Below are positions 8,472 to 18,115 of a stretch of 64,000 nt of DNA, in pieces. The stretch spans positions 186,001 through 250,000 of the forward strand of contig NZ_JAKFFS010000002.1 in assembly GCF_021502725.1 (NCBI RefSeq), read 5' to 3'. Within the stretch, counting starts at the first letter, position 1, and each line of letters starts with the position of its first letter. Position numbers and translations under genes: made by a program. Source of the DNA: Dyadobacter sp. CY345 (lineage in GTDB: Bacteria; Bacteroidota; Bacteroidia; Cytophagales; Spirosomataceae). A model generated the notes under the pieces. The model was not told where the DNA came from. It was given only the letters and a program-made list of their open reading frames with translations, and did not search any database.

Positions 8472-9536
8472 ATGTTTTCTAGCGAAGTTCTGTTTTTTGG
8501 AGGTTTTCTTGTTGTGATAAGCATTATGCTCCTTTTGGATCTGGGAGTCTTCAATCGAAAAGATCACATTGTTAAATTTGGTGAAGCAGCTGCCTGGACG
8601 GTAGCCTGGATCGCATTAGCGCTTGTCTTTTATCTTATTATCAATACGCACGGAGATCTTGTGCACGGCGTGGAGAATTTTGAGCAGCTTGAAACAATAA
8701 GATCAAAATATGCACCGCACCTCACGCTGATTCCCGGAGACTTTGAAGGTAGTCTGGAAATATACCGGAAAAACATGTCTCTTGAATTTATCACGGGGTA
8801 CTTGCTTGAATACGCACTTTCTGTTGATAATATATTTGTCATTATTTTAATTTTTGCTTCTTTCGGCGTAAGAGCCAAGTACTACAAAAAGGTGCTTTTC
8901 TGGGGGGTATTAGGTGCGATCCTGATGCGCTTTGTATTCATATTCGTTGGTTCAGCGCTTATCCAGCGGTTTGAGTGGATCATTTATCTGTTCGGTATTC
9001 TGCTTGTGTATCAAGGCGGGAAGATATTTTTTCAAGGTAATGAAGATGAGAAAATTGATCCTGCAAAACATCCGGTTGTAAAGTTTGCGTCCAAGTATCT
9101 GCCTGTTTTTCCTCGTTATGTATACGAGCATTTTTTTGTGAAGAAAAATGGAAAATGGCTTGTAACACCGCTTTTCGTGGTTGTCCTGATTGTTGAATTT
9201 ACAGATTTAATTTTCGCAGTTGACTCGGTTCCGGCTGTATTTTCTGTGACAAAAGATCCTTACGTTGTATTCTTTTCAAACATTTTTGCCATCATGGGAC
9301 TTCGTTCCATGTTCTTCTTCCTGAGTAACATTATGGGATTATTCCGCTTCCTGAAATATGGACTGGGTGTTCTGCTGGTATTTATTGGAGGAAAGATGCT
9401 TGCTCATAAGCCTCTTGAAGAAATGGGTTTTGAAACCGTTTATTCACTCTATATTATTTTGGGAATTCTTGCTGTGAGTATCCTTGCTTCTGTCATATTT
9501 CCTGAAAAGAAGAAAGAAATTGTATCCAATAGTTAA
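8472..9536 (+). CDS. TerC-family integral membrane protein
   Basis: This 354-residue protein of the TerC/Alx family has about nine hydrophobic segments spread over its length. Family hallmarks are the acidic intramembrane stretches SVDNIFVI (residues about 117-124) and FTDLIFAVDSVPAVF (about 243-257), the paired conserved aspartates of TerC proteins. Family members have been linked to tellurite resistance, manganese export and metal loading of exported enzymes. Which applies here is unknown. The gene is followed after only 24 bases by a large helicase gene on the same strand, so the two may be co-transcribed. No tellurite-resistance partners (TerA, TerB, TerD) are nearby. Confidence 0.9.
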   Translation: MFSSEVLFFGGFLVVISIMLLLDLGVFNRKDHIVKFGEAAAWTVAWIALALVFYLIINTHGDLVHGVENFEQLETIRSKYAPHLTLIPGDFEGSLEIYRKNMSLEFITGYLLEYALSVDNIFVIILIFASFGVRAKYYKKVLFWGVLGAILMRFVFIFVGSALIQRFEWIIYLFGILLVYQGGKIFFQGNEDEKIDPAKHPVVKFASKYLPVFPRYVYEHFFVKKNGKWLVTPLFVVVLIVEFTDLIFAVDSVPAVFSVTKDPYVVFFSNIFAIMGLRSMFFFLSNIMGLFRFLKYGLGVLLVFIGGKMLAHKPLEEMGFETVYSLYIILGILAVSILASVIFPEKKKEIVSNS

Positions 9537-9560
9537 ACGGAAAGGTTCGTTTAGGACGTT

Positions 9561-12500
9561 ATGAATCGAATCCTTAAAGCTTATTTAAAACGTCTTACCA
9601 ACCTTAGCACACGCAATAAGTCGTTACTGTTAACAACATTGCCTGCTGAACAGTTTTTGGATATTAACGAAACGGATTTTCTTCTGGGGAAATCTTCATT
9701 CGAATTAATTCAGAACATCATACAAAAAAAGACTCGAATTGCTCTGTGCGATATACTGGATCCGCGTTTTGAAAAAGTAAATGAAGTCAGTAAAAGGCTA
9801 AGGAAAATAGCCCGAACTGAACATTTTATTGAAGAAGAACGCGGTTCCAGAGATTTGTATGTGGGTTATCCTTTCATCCGTGGAAAACTTTCTGATGGAA
9901 CTCCTATTCACGCGCCGCTTTTATTTTTTCCGGTAACACTTCGTATCGACCGCGAACAATGGTGTTTATTTGAAAGAAACGATATTGGTATTACGCTGAA
10001 CAGAAGTTTTGCGCTGGCGTATGCACATTTTAATGAGGTAGTGATTTCAGATGAAATTCTCGAAAAGTCTTTTGAAGATTTCTCGAAGGATATGCTCGAA
10101 TTTCGGACGCAGCTATATGAGTGGCTCAAAGAAACGCCACTTAAAATAAACTTCAATCAACAACTTTTCGAAGAGAAACTCCAACCTTTTGATATTCAAA
10201 AAAGCTCAGATTTACAGCTACTAGAAAAAAATGGAGAACTGAAACTCTTTCCTGAAGCAGTGTTAGGAATTTTTCCTCAGGCTGGGTCTTATCTTGTTCC
10301 AGACTACAATGCTCTTTTGGAAATGTCTGAAGATGACAATTTTCAAATGTTGCTTTTAGAAAAGGAGGCTGATGAAAATTGGGATCAACAAGAGGCAGAA
10401 ATGATTGTGAAGGATTCTCAACCCCAAATAAAAGAGGAACAGATTCTCACGCCTTTTGCAATTGATGAATCCCAGGAAGCCATTATCCGGTCAGTGAAGA
10501 CAGGTCAATCCGTAGTAGTTCAGGGACCTCCGGGAAGTGGAAAATCTCAGTTGATCTGCAATTTGATGGCTGATTTTGCCTCACAAGGGAAACGGGTTTT
10601 ATTGGTTTGTCAAAAAAGAGCTGCCTTAGATGTGGTCTACCAGCGCTTGAAAACGGTTGGTATGGATCCTTTTGTTGGATTAATTCATGATTTTAAAAAC
10701 GACAGGGCTGATTTATACAGACAATTTGCAACGCAGATTGAGCAGGTAGAGTCTTATCGACAACAGAATTATAGTCTGGATGCTGTTTTTTTAGAGCGAC
10801 AATTTACCCAGGAAAGCAGGCAGATCGACAGAACGGTCAATGAGCTCGATAATTTCCGGGAGGCACTTTTTGATGAAAAGGAATCTGGTATTTCTGTGAA
10901 AGAATTGTATCTGACCAGCGATCCTAAATCAGAATATGTTGATTTGAAAGATATTTATCGACATTTCAGGCTTGATCAGTGGGATGATTTTAAGCGGCGC
11001 TTCAAAATATATTCCAGTTATAGTTTGCGCTTCGACCAAAAGCATGATTGGTATAAACGCAGGAGTTTCGCAAGGTTTGGTTTGGGAGATTTGCGGAGTA
11101 TGGAACGCATGCTTTCTGATTGGCCGGAAGCATATCTCCATCAAAGCCGGGAATTTGAAAGTGTTACAGGCAGTCCCTTTTCTATTGATTATATACAAAA
11201 CAGAAATGAGATTTTGGAAAGGCTGGCCGATATAGCGGAGCTTGTTCAAAATGACACGATCTATTTCCTTTTCAAAACGTATTTATTTTCCGATAAAAAC
11301 AGTACAGAACGTCTCGCTTTTATCCGGCAAACTTCGGACGCGTTGGAAGGTTTTGCCGAAGATGGAATTGAAACGACACTAGGGCAACATGAATTATCCA
11401 TTTTTCGGGGACAATTAAGGAAAGCGATTGACGCAAAACAGTCTTCGGTATCGTCTGTTTGGTGGAGTTTGTTTGGGAATGAAAAAGCTATTGTTAGTGA
11501 AATCGCTCAGAAAAATAATCTGACTATATCTCCACAGGATTTGGAGACGCTGGATCTGCGGGTTAGGAACCGTATGGAACTGGAAATCTGGTTGACGAAT
11601 CCATTGCTCAATTTTGATAAAAAATACCTGGAATTTAATGCATCTTTCCAGACACAGCATACGAAGTTTTTTCAACAAGCTGAAAGCGCCGCAGACGCAG
11701 TACAAAGGGCCTCAAAAAAGCCCTGGACTGAGGTTATAAAATATCTTGCTTCTAAGTCATCGACTATTTTCGATTTTCAGCGACATATCGAAAAACTGTT
11801 GACCTGGTTAAAATCCTGGGATACGATTGAAGCGATGATGCTTCCGTATCTTCTGCCCGAACAAATTGAAAAATTGGTTGAAGAGCCCGATAAGTATAGC
11901 GTACAGCTTCTATCAACATTAAGCAGAGATTTCGATTCATTGGCAGAAACGGATAAAATTTGGGCGGAAATGAATGACCCGGAACAAATCGTGTCAAGAA
12001 AGGTTCTTTCCAAAGGCGACAAATTAAATTATAACAACGCTAATGATATTCTCAATCTTTTTGAAAATAGTATCACGCTTGAATGGATTGAACATATTGA
12101 AAATAAATATCCCGAATTACGCGCTGTTACTTCGTTAAAAATGCAGCAATGGGAAGAGCAGTTGCAGGGTAGCATTAGCCAAAAAGAAGATTTGAGCCGT
12201 GATATTACAACAATGAAGTTGCGGGAAACGACGTATAAAAATGTTGAGAAAAACCGACTAGGGAACCGGGTTACTTATCGGGAACTGAATCATCAGGTTA
12301 CAAAAAAACGTAAGATCTGGCCGATCAGGAAATTGCTTGAAAACTATTCGGATGACGTGTTCTCTTTGATCCCTTGCTGGATGGCCTCACCCGAAGCGGT
12401 ATCTGCAATCTTTCCGATGGAAGCCGGTTTGTTTGATTTGGTGATATTTGATGAAGCTTCGCAGTGTTATGCGGAGTACGGAATACCGGCGGCTTATCGT

Positions 12501-13544
12501 GGAAAACAAGTCGTTGTCGCCGGTGATAGCAAGCAATTGTCTCCAAGCGATCTGTATAAGGTGCGGTATGAGGAGCGAGGAGAAGAAGATGAGATTACTG
12601 TCGCGCTCGAAGTCGCATCTTTGCTCGATTTGGCTGCACAAAGTCTCGACCAATATCAGCTTTCAGGTCATTACCGAAGTCTTTCCCTGGACTTGATTGA
12701 CTTCTCAAACCATCATTTTTATAAAGATTCTTTACGTTTACTTCCTGATTTTAATCTGATTAATAGTCAGGAACCCGGCATAAGTTATATAAAAACAGAA
12801 GGAGTCTGGAAACAAAACACGAATTTGATTGAAGCTGAAAAAGTAGTTGAGCTGATTTCAGAACTTGGAAAAAGTGGTAAGACGGTCGGTGTCGTGACGT
12901 TTAATTTTTACCAACAACAACTTATTCAGGAAACTTTGGAGGCTGCTAATATTACTGCAGCAGGTCTTTTCGTGAAAAATATTGAAAATGTTCAGGGCGA
13001 TGAGCGGGATATTATCATTTTTTCAATGGGTTATGCTCCTGATGAAAAAGGAAAAGTTTCAGCAAATTTTGGGAGCCTGAATGCGGCAGGAGGGGAGAAC
13101 AGGCTTAATGTTGCTGTTACGCGGGCAAGGGAGAAAATATATTTTGTCACCAGTTTGTGGCCGTCGCAATTACAAACTGAAAATGCCGCAAATCAGGGCC
13201 CAAAACTTTTGAAAGCATATCTTCAATATGCCCAGGAAGTTTCGGAAGGGAGTTATATACCAAAACCATTAAAAACAGATAGATTCAGATCAAACTGGTT
13301 GCTAAAAGATCGGTTGGCAACAATGAAGCCAGAGCTCCAAAAGGAATTGCCTTTTTCAGATCTTACCATAAAGAAAGAAGGGGTATATAAAGGCCTGATC
13401 CTGACGGACGATGATTTGTATCATCGAAGTAAATCGTCAAAAGAACCACACGCTTATCTACCCCTTCTTTTACGACTGAAAAACTGGCCTGCCAGACGAA
13501 TTTACAGCCGGGAATATTGGGCCGGATCGATGAACCTGGATTAA
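9561..13544 (+). CDS. Large SF1 helicase (DUF4011-like N-terminus, UPF1-like core, nuclease-like tail)
   Basis: This 1,327-residue protein has an N-terminal region resembling the DUF4011 module (residues about 1-200: LTNLSTRNKSLL, then YPFIRGKLSDG). It is followed by an SF1 helicase core split by a long helical insert of roughly 550 residues. Walker A is GPPGSGKS (322-329), Walker B is DEAS (964-967), then GDSKQLSPSD and GHYRS, with motif VTRARE at 1186-1191. The last 90 residues contain TDDDLYH (1282-1288), then LLLRLKNWPARRIYSREYW, which resembles the Vsr/MTES_1575 restriction-endonuclease fold often fused to such helicases. The usual active-site pattern is not clearly intact. Relatives occur in some defence and repair loci, but no partner gene is adjacent. 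The stop codon overlaps that of the next gene, which is convergent. Confidence 0.85.
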   Translation: MNRILKAYLKRLTNLSTRNKSLLLTTLPAEQFLDINETDFLLGKSSFELIQNIIQKKTRIALCDILDPRFEKVNEVSKRLRKIARTEHFIEEERGSRDLYVGYPFIRGKLSDGTPIHAPLLFFPVTLRIDREQWCLFERNDIGITLNRSFALAYAHFNEVVISDEILEKSFEDFSKDMLEFRTQLYEWLKETPLKINFNQQLFEEKLQPFDIQKSSDLQLLEKNGELKLFPEAVLGIFPQAGSYLVPDYNALLEMSEDDNFQMLLLEKEADENWDQQEAEMIVKDSQPQIKEEQILTPFAIDESQEAIIRSVKTGQSVVVQGPPGSGKSQLICNLMADFASQGKRVLLVCQKRAALDVVYQRLKTVGMDPFVGLIHDFKNDRADLYRQFATQIEQVESYRQQNYSLDAVFLERQFTQESRQIDRTVNELDNFREALFDEKESGISVKELYLTSDPKSEYVDLKDIYRHFRLDQWDDFKRRFKIYSSYSLRFDQKHDWYKRRSFARFGLGDLRSMERMLSDWPEAYLHQSREFESVTGSPFSIDYIQNRNEILERLADIAELVQNDTIYFLFKTYLFSDKNSTERLAFIRQTSDALEGFAEDGIETTLGQHELSIFRGQLRKAIDAKQSSVSSVWWSLFGNEKAIVSEIAQKNNLTISPQDLETLDLRVRNRMELEIWLTNPLLNFDKKYLEFNASFQTQHTKFFQQAESAADAVQRASKKPWTEVIKYLASKSSTIFDFQRHIEKLLTWLKSWDTIEAMMLPYLLPEQIEKLVEEPDKYSVQLLSTLSRDFDSLAETDKIWAEMNDPEQIVSRKVLSKGDKLNYNNANDILNLFENSITLEWIEHIENKYPELRAVTSLKMQQWEEQLQGSISQKEDLSRDITTMKLRETTYKNVEKNRLGNRVTYRELNHQVTKKRKIWPIRKLLENYSDDVFSLIPCWMASPEAVSAIFPMEAGLFDLVIFDEASQCYAEYGIPAAYRGKQVVVAGDSKQLSPSDLYKVRYEERGEEDEITVALEVASLLDLAAQSLDQYQLSGHYRSLSLDLIDFSNHHFYKDSLRLLPDFNLINSQEPGISYIKTEGVWKQNTNLIEAEKVVELISELGKSGKTVGVVTFNFYQQQLIQETLEAANITAAGLFVKNIENVQGDERDIIIFSMGYAPDEKGKVSANFGSLNAAGGENRLNVAVTRAREKIYFVTSLWPSQLQTENAANQGPKLLKAYLQYAQEVSEGSYIPKPLKTDRFRSNWLLKDRLATMKPELQKELPFSDLTIKKEGVYKGLILTDDDLYHRSKSSKEPHAYLPLLLRLKNWPARRIYSREYWAGSMNLD

Positions 13545-14257
13545 AGTTCTTTGATCCGGATATTTTTGAATGAAACTTTATTTCCGTGATCCTGCAAAGC
13601 AATTTTACCTTTTTGAGAAACACCAAAACCGTCCCAGGTTTTAAATTTGCTGTTGGCTACCAATTTATCCCATTCAGGACCCATTGAAGAGAATTCAACA
13701 AGTTTTTTGCCGTTCAACCAGCTTTCTCCACGACCGTTCTTGATAACAATTTTCGCCTTGTTCCATTCGCCAGCTGGTTTTGTAACCGAGAAATCGCTTG
13801 GAGGAAGCATGTCATATAACGAAGCAGATTTGTGATTGCCATCTTTTCCAGCTTTCGCGTCAGGATGTTTCACATCATCCAAAATCTGGATTTCAGGACC
13901 GGTAGAATACGGGCAGCAATATTTTTTATCTTCAATTACGTGATAAATAATCCCGCTGTTACCACCTTCACTGATCTTCCATTCAAGTTCCAATTCAAAA
14001 TCTCCGTATTCTTTATCGGTAACCAAGTCTTTACCTCCTTTGTCAGCCAGAACGATAGCACCATCTTCTACCTTCCACTGAGGTAAAACCGAAGATTCCT
14101 GCCAGCTGTGCCATCCGTTAAGTGTCTTACCATCAAATAATTTTACCCATTTTCCTGTTGTCTGAGCTTGTGATTCGTTTCCTGTAAAGGCTAATGAGAA
14201 TAAGGCGATCAAGGCTGTTTTGCCAAATCCTTGCCATTTTGTCAAATTCATATTCAA
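13541..14257 (-). CDS. Secreted DUF1080 (3-keto-disaccharide hydrolase-type) protein
   Basis: This 238-residue protein starts with a signal peptide (hydrophobic core around residues 13-25, cleavage near SQAQ, residue 32). It continues as one DUF1080 beta-sandwich: LFDGKTLNGWHSW at the start of the domain, then GGNSGIIYHV and PEIQILDD, and a conserved end GFGVSQKGKIALQDHG. The family has a concanavalin-like fold. Some members hydrolyse 3-keto-glycosides made by glycoside 3-dehydrogenases. No such dehydrogenase is in the window, so its substrate is unknown. Its stop codon shares TTAA with the stop of the helicase gene, a 4-base convergent overlap with no terminator. Confidence 0.88.
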   Translation of the reverse strand: MNMNLTKWQGFGKTALIALFSLAFTGNESQAQTTGKWVKLFDGKTLNGWHSWQESSVLPQWKVEDGAIVLADKGGKDLVTDKEYGDFELELEWKISEGGNSGIIYHVIEDKKYCCPYSTGPEIQILDDVKHPDAKAGKDGNHKSASLYDMLPPSDFSVTKPAGEWNKAKIVIKNGRGESWLNGKKLVEFSSMGPEWDKLVANSKFKTWDGFGVSQKGKIALQDHGNKVSFKNIRIKEL

Positions 14258-14378
14258 TATTTTTAAAAGTTTTGGAACACAATATTAAGTACTTTTGGAC
14301 TTGGAACTACTTAAAATCTTATTAAAGTTTAACGCGTTCTAAACGTTACCTGTTTACACGAATGAAAACAATTAAATT

Positions 14379-14768
14379 ATGGCTTCCATATTTTCGAAGA
14401 TAGTAAGTGGTGAAATACCGTCTCACAAAGTTGCGGAAAATGACGAGTTTCTGGCATTCCTGGACGCTTTCCCTATCGCTAAGGGACATACGTTAGTCAT
14501 TCCGAAAAAGGAAGTTGATTATATTTTTGATCTGGAAGATGATGTATACTCGCGACTTTTCTTGTTTGCAAAGAGTATCGTGCCAGCTCTGGAAAAGACT
14601 GTACCATGTTTAAGAATAGGCGTTAGTGTGATTGGTCTCGAGGTGCCTCACGTCCATATTCACCTTCTTCCATTAAATTCAATGAAAGATGCAGATTTTA
14701 GTAAGAAAATTAAGATAACGCAGGATGAGCTCGCTGAGCTTGCAAAAGAAATACGTCTAAATATCTGA
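14379..14768 (+). CDS. HIT-family nucleotide-binding protein
   Basis: This 129-residue protein carries the histidine triad HVHIHLL with histidines at residues 91, 93 and 95, plus the family N-terminus IFSKIVSGEIPSHKV and LVIPKKEV. HIT proteins hydrolyse or transfer nucleotidyl groups, for example from adenosine phosphoramidates or acylated AMP, through the middle-to-last histidine. The length is normal for the bacterial Hint/HinT branch. It stands alone on the plus strand, convergent with the end of the polysaccharide locus 33 bases away, and does not obviously belong to it. Confidence 0.93.
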   Translation: MASIFSKIVSGEIPSHKVAENDEFLAFLDAFPIAKGHTLVIPKKEVDYIFDLEDDVYSRLFLFAKSIVPALEKTVPCLRIGVSVIGLEVPHVHIHLLPLNSMKDADFSKKIKITQDELAELAKEIRLNI

Positions 14769-14800
14769 TATCGAGGTAGATATTGAGTTTTGATCACTCA

Positions 14801-16306
14801 TTATCTGCTTAGAAGACCTTCCTTGCGTAATCCCAGCGTAAATCCATAAGTATCCTGATAAAGTTCTCCAAGATCTGCCGCAACAGAACCTTTCAAAATT
14901 GTACCACCGAAAAGGTTTATCTTTCCTTGCATGGTTATCAGGCCAGAAAATTGGGTTGGCTTGCTTGCAAAGGGAGCGTCGTAGGTGCCTTCATTGCTTG
15001 AATACGATAATTTTGTTGACCATATGACTTTTTGCAAAAGCGTGCCCTTTAACCCGATATGAAATACTGAAACACGATTATTGCTGGTGAAACTATCTGC
15101 ATATTTAGGATATTTCCACTGAGTATCAGAGGTAGGTGTGATAAACGGAGTACCAATCGTGCGGTCGTAGTAAGACCAACCATCCCGAACTTGAGTATTA
15201 TTAAAATAATTGTCTCTTCCTAATATTCCTCTTGGGGCGTCCAAATCACCGTAATTAAATTCTGAGCCGCCTTGGCTCTTTGTATATAGAAATTCTATAT
15301 TAGCTTCGTAAATAGAGAAGTTAGAACCATAAAAATTTTTACTACGGAACCTTATGCCATTTAATCCATCGGCAACATTTTTGAGTGCAAAAAGTGATCC
15401 ATCCTCATAAATGTTTTGACGATAAAAAAACCAGGAATTAGAGTATGTTTCGATTTCCATCGCCATATCTACTGTGCCTAAATGATTGCCTACGCGGTTA
15501 TGGTTGTCGAAATAGTTTTCTCGTCCAACATTTGCGTCCCCTGATCTACCTATTACAAGGTTAACATAGTTACCAAATCCGGTTGGCATTTTTCCATCAA
15601 TAGTCTCGTATGGCGAGTTACCGCCCCATTGAACTTGGTGATTAAATCCACCATATAATTTAAATTTAGAGGATGTTTTTCCTATACGAAGATAGAAAGC
15701 TTTCTGGTGCAATTTTAGCTTGCTCGTAATGGGACGACTATTTTCAAACATACCTTCTGAATAGAATGTATTGAACGATATCCAGCCTTTCGTGAGTGGG
15801 ACGGAGACAAATCCTATTGTTCCAATTTGAACTTTAGGTATTGGAATTGCATTGCCCGACCATACATAGGATCCAGTTCCTAACGTTGAATCTGCCAGCC
15901 CTATCCATTGTTTCCTACGTCCTACAAATAGTTCCCAATTTTTAAATCGAAGAGAACCATGTACTTGTGGAAGAAGAAACTTTGCATCTTTGCCCATGTT
16001 ACCTACTGCCTGAATTCCTCCGCCTATTCTCCATTTATTTTTTTTTTCGCCGCCATTTAATGACCAAAATTGTTCCAATTGAATATTTATACTGCCTGCG
16101 GGTCCAGTTTTTGGAACAATGCCAAACTGATTAGTTTGTATCCAAAATGGTGTTCGTGAAGTGGAGCTTGCCATACCAAATACTTCTACAAATGAATTCG
16201 TGGAGTCTTTGTATTCTATCAACGATTGAATATTGTTTTGTGAGTGACTTTTGGTAATCAAGGTAGCCGAAAATAAAAATGCGAGGCTTAGGGAAATTAA
16301 CTTCAT
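14801..16306 (-). CDS. Wzi-like capsule assembly outer-membrane protein (copy 1)
   Basis: This 501-residue protein has an N-terminal signal peptide ending near SHSQ and then many short amphipathic beta strands, as in the outer-membrane barrel of the Wzi family. Wzi of enteric bacteria is a barrel lectin that anchors capsule polysaccharide to the cell surface. Recognisable family stretches are TSRTPFWIQTNQFG near the N-terminus, LFVGRRKQWIGL in the middle and GLNGIRFRSKNF later. It is the last gene of the minus-strand polysaccharide locus, directly after a paralogue. The role is inferred from family and location. Confidence 0.85.
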   Translation of the reverse strand: MKLISLSLAFLFSATLITKSHSQNNIQSLIEYKDSTNSFVEVFGMASSTSRTPFWIQTNQFGIVPKTGPAGSINIQLEQFWSLNGGEKKNKWRIGGGIQAVGNMGKDAKFLLPQVHGSLRFKNWELFVGRRKQWIGLADSTLGTGSYVWSGNAIPIPKVQIGTIGFVSVPLTKGWISFNTFYSEGMFENSRPITSKLKLHQKAFYLRIGKTSSKFKLYGGFNHQVQWGGNSPYETIDGKMPTGFGNYVNLVIGRSGDANVGRENYFDNHNRVGNHLGTVDMAMEIETYSNSWFFYRQNIYEDGSLFALKNVADGLNGIRFRSKNFYGSNFSIYEANIEFLYTKSQGGSEFNYGDLDAPRGILGRDNYFNNTQVRDGWSYYDRTIGTPFITPTSDTQWKYPKYADSFTSNNRVSVFHIGLKGTLLQKVIWSTKLSYSSNEGTYDAPFASKPTQFSGLITMQGKINLFGGTILKGSVAADLGELYQDTYGFTLGLRKEGLLSR

Positions 16307-16425
16307 AGGGCTACCTTTTTGTTTTTTATATTAGTGGTGTACATTATATTCAATCAATAGTATAAAAGTATGAAGAAGTTTTTGCTAGACAATAGTTGGT
16401 CATAATTACTTGTTAAAGAGATCGC

Positions 16426-17868
16426 CTAATTTATGAACCCACTTCTTCGGACACCAATGGTGAAACTTGTCGAGTTTGGATACAACTTGCCGAGATCAGA
16501 ATAAACCCCGGCTGTTATCGTCGTATAATTTAATTGTTTGATTCTTTTTTCGGCATTTATCCCTAGAGAAACTTGATTGATACTAATTGGAAATGGATTT
16601 ACAAATGTGCCCTTATTAATAGAGTAGGTTCCGCGAAAAATTATCAACGTGTTGAGCCAGGAAGCACTAATTCCCGAGTGAATTGCAGTAATTCTGTTGT
16701 TGTTTGTAAATTCAGTGTTTGATCTTGGCAAATCTTTGTTTGTCAAACTTTTACTTGAACTTAATGGAGTACCTAACCCTCTGCTCTTATACGACAAGCC
16801 GTTGCTGTAAATAAGTGAATTGAAATAATTTCCTTTCTCAAAAATGGATAAGCCAAACGGTGGATTTAGGTTAGTTTGATTTTGTGTGCTTAAAAATTCA
16901 ATTAAAAAAGAATTTATGATAAAGTTACCTCCAGATTTAAATCTATGATTTTTTCGTTGAACTTTTATGCCATTCAATCCATCAGAGAAGTTATTGACTC
17001 TAAATAGAGAACCGGTTTCATAAATATTCTGTCGATATATATAATATGTCCAGTTGTTACCTTTGTAGGTAGCAGCCAGGTCAATTGTGCAAAAATGAGA
17101 GCCTATTTTTTTAAAATCCAATGTTTTTCCTGAAACAACATGCCAATAAGCCTTTGAGCGAGTTAGCTCGTATACAGGCATTATCTCATCCTCTCCTCCC
17201 CAAACTACCTGGTGATTAATACCAGTGAAAATATTAACTTTATTTCTATAATTTCCAATTCTTAAATAAAGTGACTTTTGATGCAGATACGTGGAATTTA
17301 CATTATTTGTACTCCCAAATACGATGCGACTATCACCGAGAATTCCATCTGAATAGGACGCTTTAATTGCTAATAAGTCGTTCGTAAACGCGAGTGGTAA
17401 AAATTCAGGGATCGAAATTTGTATTCTTGGCATTGGCCTTGCATTGCCTGATAATGCAAGTGAGCCTGACGAGAGTAAGGTATCGACCAGTCCAGAAGTA
17501 TTCTTTTTTTGCCCAATCAGCAACTCAACGGGCCCGGATTTACTAGCTAAATAAATATCTGTCAAGAAGATGTCTGCCCGTTTTTCATAACTAGTGATCA
17601 ATTCGACTCCTGCGGACCACTGAAAAACTCTCGGATTATTTGGATTATAAATTTTGTTAAGTCCTAACCTGCCATTAGCAAATGTTCCATTTAAAGGGAT
17701 TGTTCCACCCTTGTTAGCGTGTAGCCATAATGGAGATTGACCCGTAGAGGCGGCGACTAATAGCGCAGCGTTATATGTTAAAGTTGAGTCCTGCGCGCAA
17801 GCTTTTATGGTTAAAAATACAAAAACAAAAAAAAATAAAATACGTGCTGTACGGTCTGATATTGACAT
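16426..17868 (-). CDS. Wzi-like capsule assembly outer-membrane protein (copy 2)
   Basis: This 480-residue paralogue of the neighbouring Wzi-like protein has the same layout: signal peptide (cleavage near ACAQ), GQSPLWLHANKGG, LLIGQKKNTSGLVDTLL, TGINHQVVWGG, YIYRQNIYETGSLF, and GLNGIKVQRKNH. The two differ too much to be a recent duplication but align from end to end, including the tyrosine-rich YIYRQNIY block. The barrel probably lies in the outer membrane and binds the exported polysaccharide. A 119-base gap separates the copies. Confidence 0.85.
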   Translation of the reverse strand: MSISDRTARILFFFVFVFLTIKACAQDSTLTYNAALLVAASTGQSPLWLHANKGGTIPLNGTFANGRLGLNKIYNPNNPRVFQWSAGVELITSYEKRADIFLTDIYLASKSGPVELLIGQKKNTSGLVDTLLSSGSLALSGNARPMPRIQISIPEFLPLAFTNDLLAIKASYSDGILGDSRIVFGSTNNVNSTYLHQKSLYLRIGNYRNKVNIFTGINHQVVWGGEDEIMPVYELTRSKAYWHVVSGKTLDFKKIGSHFCTIDLAATYKGNNWTYYIYRQNIYETGSLFRVNNFSDGLNGIKVQRKNHRFKSGGNFIINSFLIEFLSTQNQTNLNPPFGLSIFEKGNYFNSLIYSNGLSYKSRGLGTPLSSSKSLTNKDLPRSNTEFTNNNRITAIHSGISASWLNTLIIFRGTYSINKGTFVNPFPISINQVSLGINAEKRIKQLNYTTITAGVYSDLGKLYPNSTSFTIGVRRSGFIN

Positions 17869-18115
17869 TTAAAATTTAGGATACATAATAGTTTCGCCAC
17901 CCATAACCTGACTGAATTATCAATAATGTTGTCTAGCTTAGTTAACATTGTTCAACGAGATAATTGGCTATAATGGTTAAACTTATGATGAAAACATCTA
18001 TGTTCCAAATTCAATTTAATTTTCCGCTTATAAAAAACGCAGGCTTATCCTGTATGTTAAAAAAATAATGCTGTCAGCATAGGCAAAAACTACATGATTC
18101 ACGGATTTAGAATTA

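Noticed and set aside
9561..13544. Phage-defence operon around the large helicase
   Set aside because: No methylase, nuclease, sensor or toxin gene lies beside it; neighbours are terC, DUF1080 and HIT.
14290..14297. TACTTTTG as promoter for the HIT gene
   Set aside because: The nearest TTTG is only 15 bases before it, shorter than the usual spacing, so the pair is not convincing.
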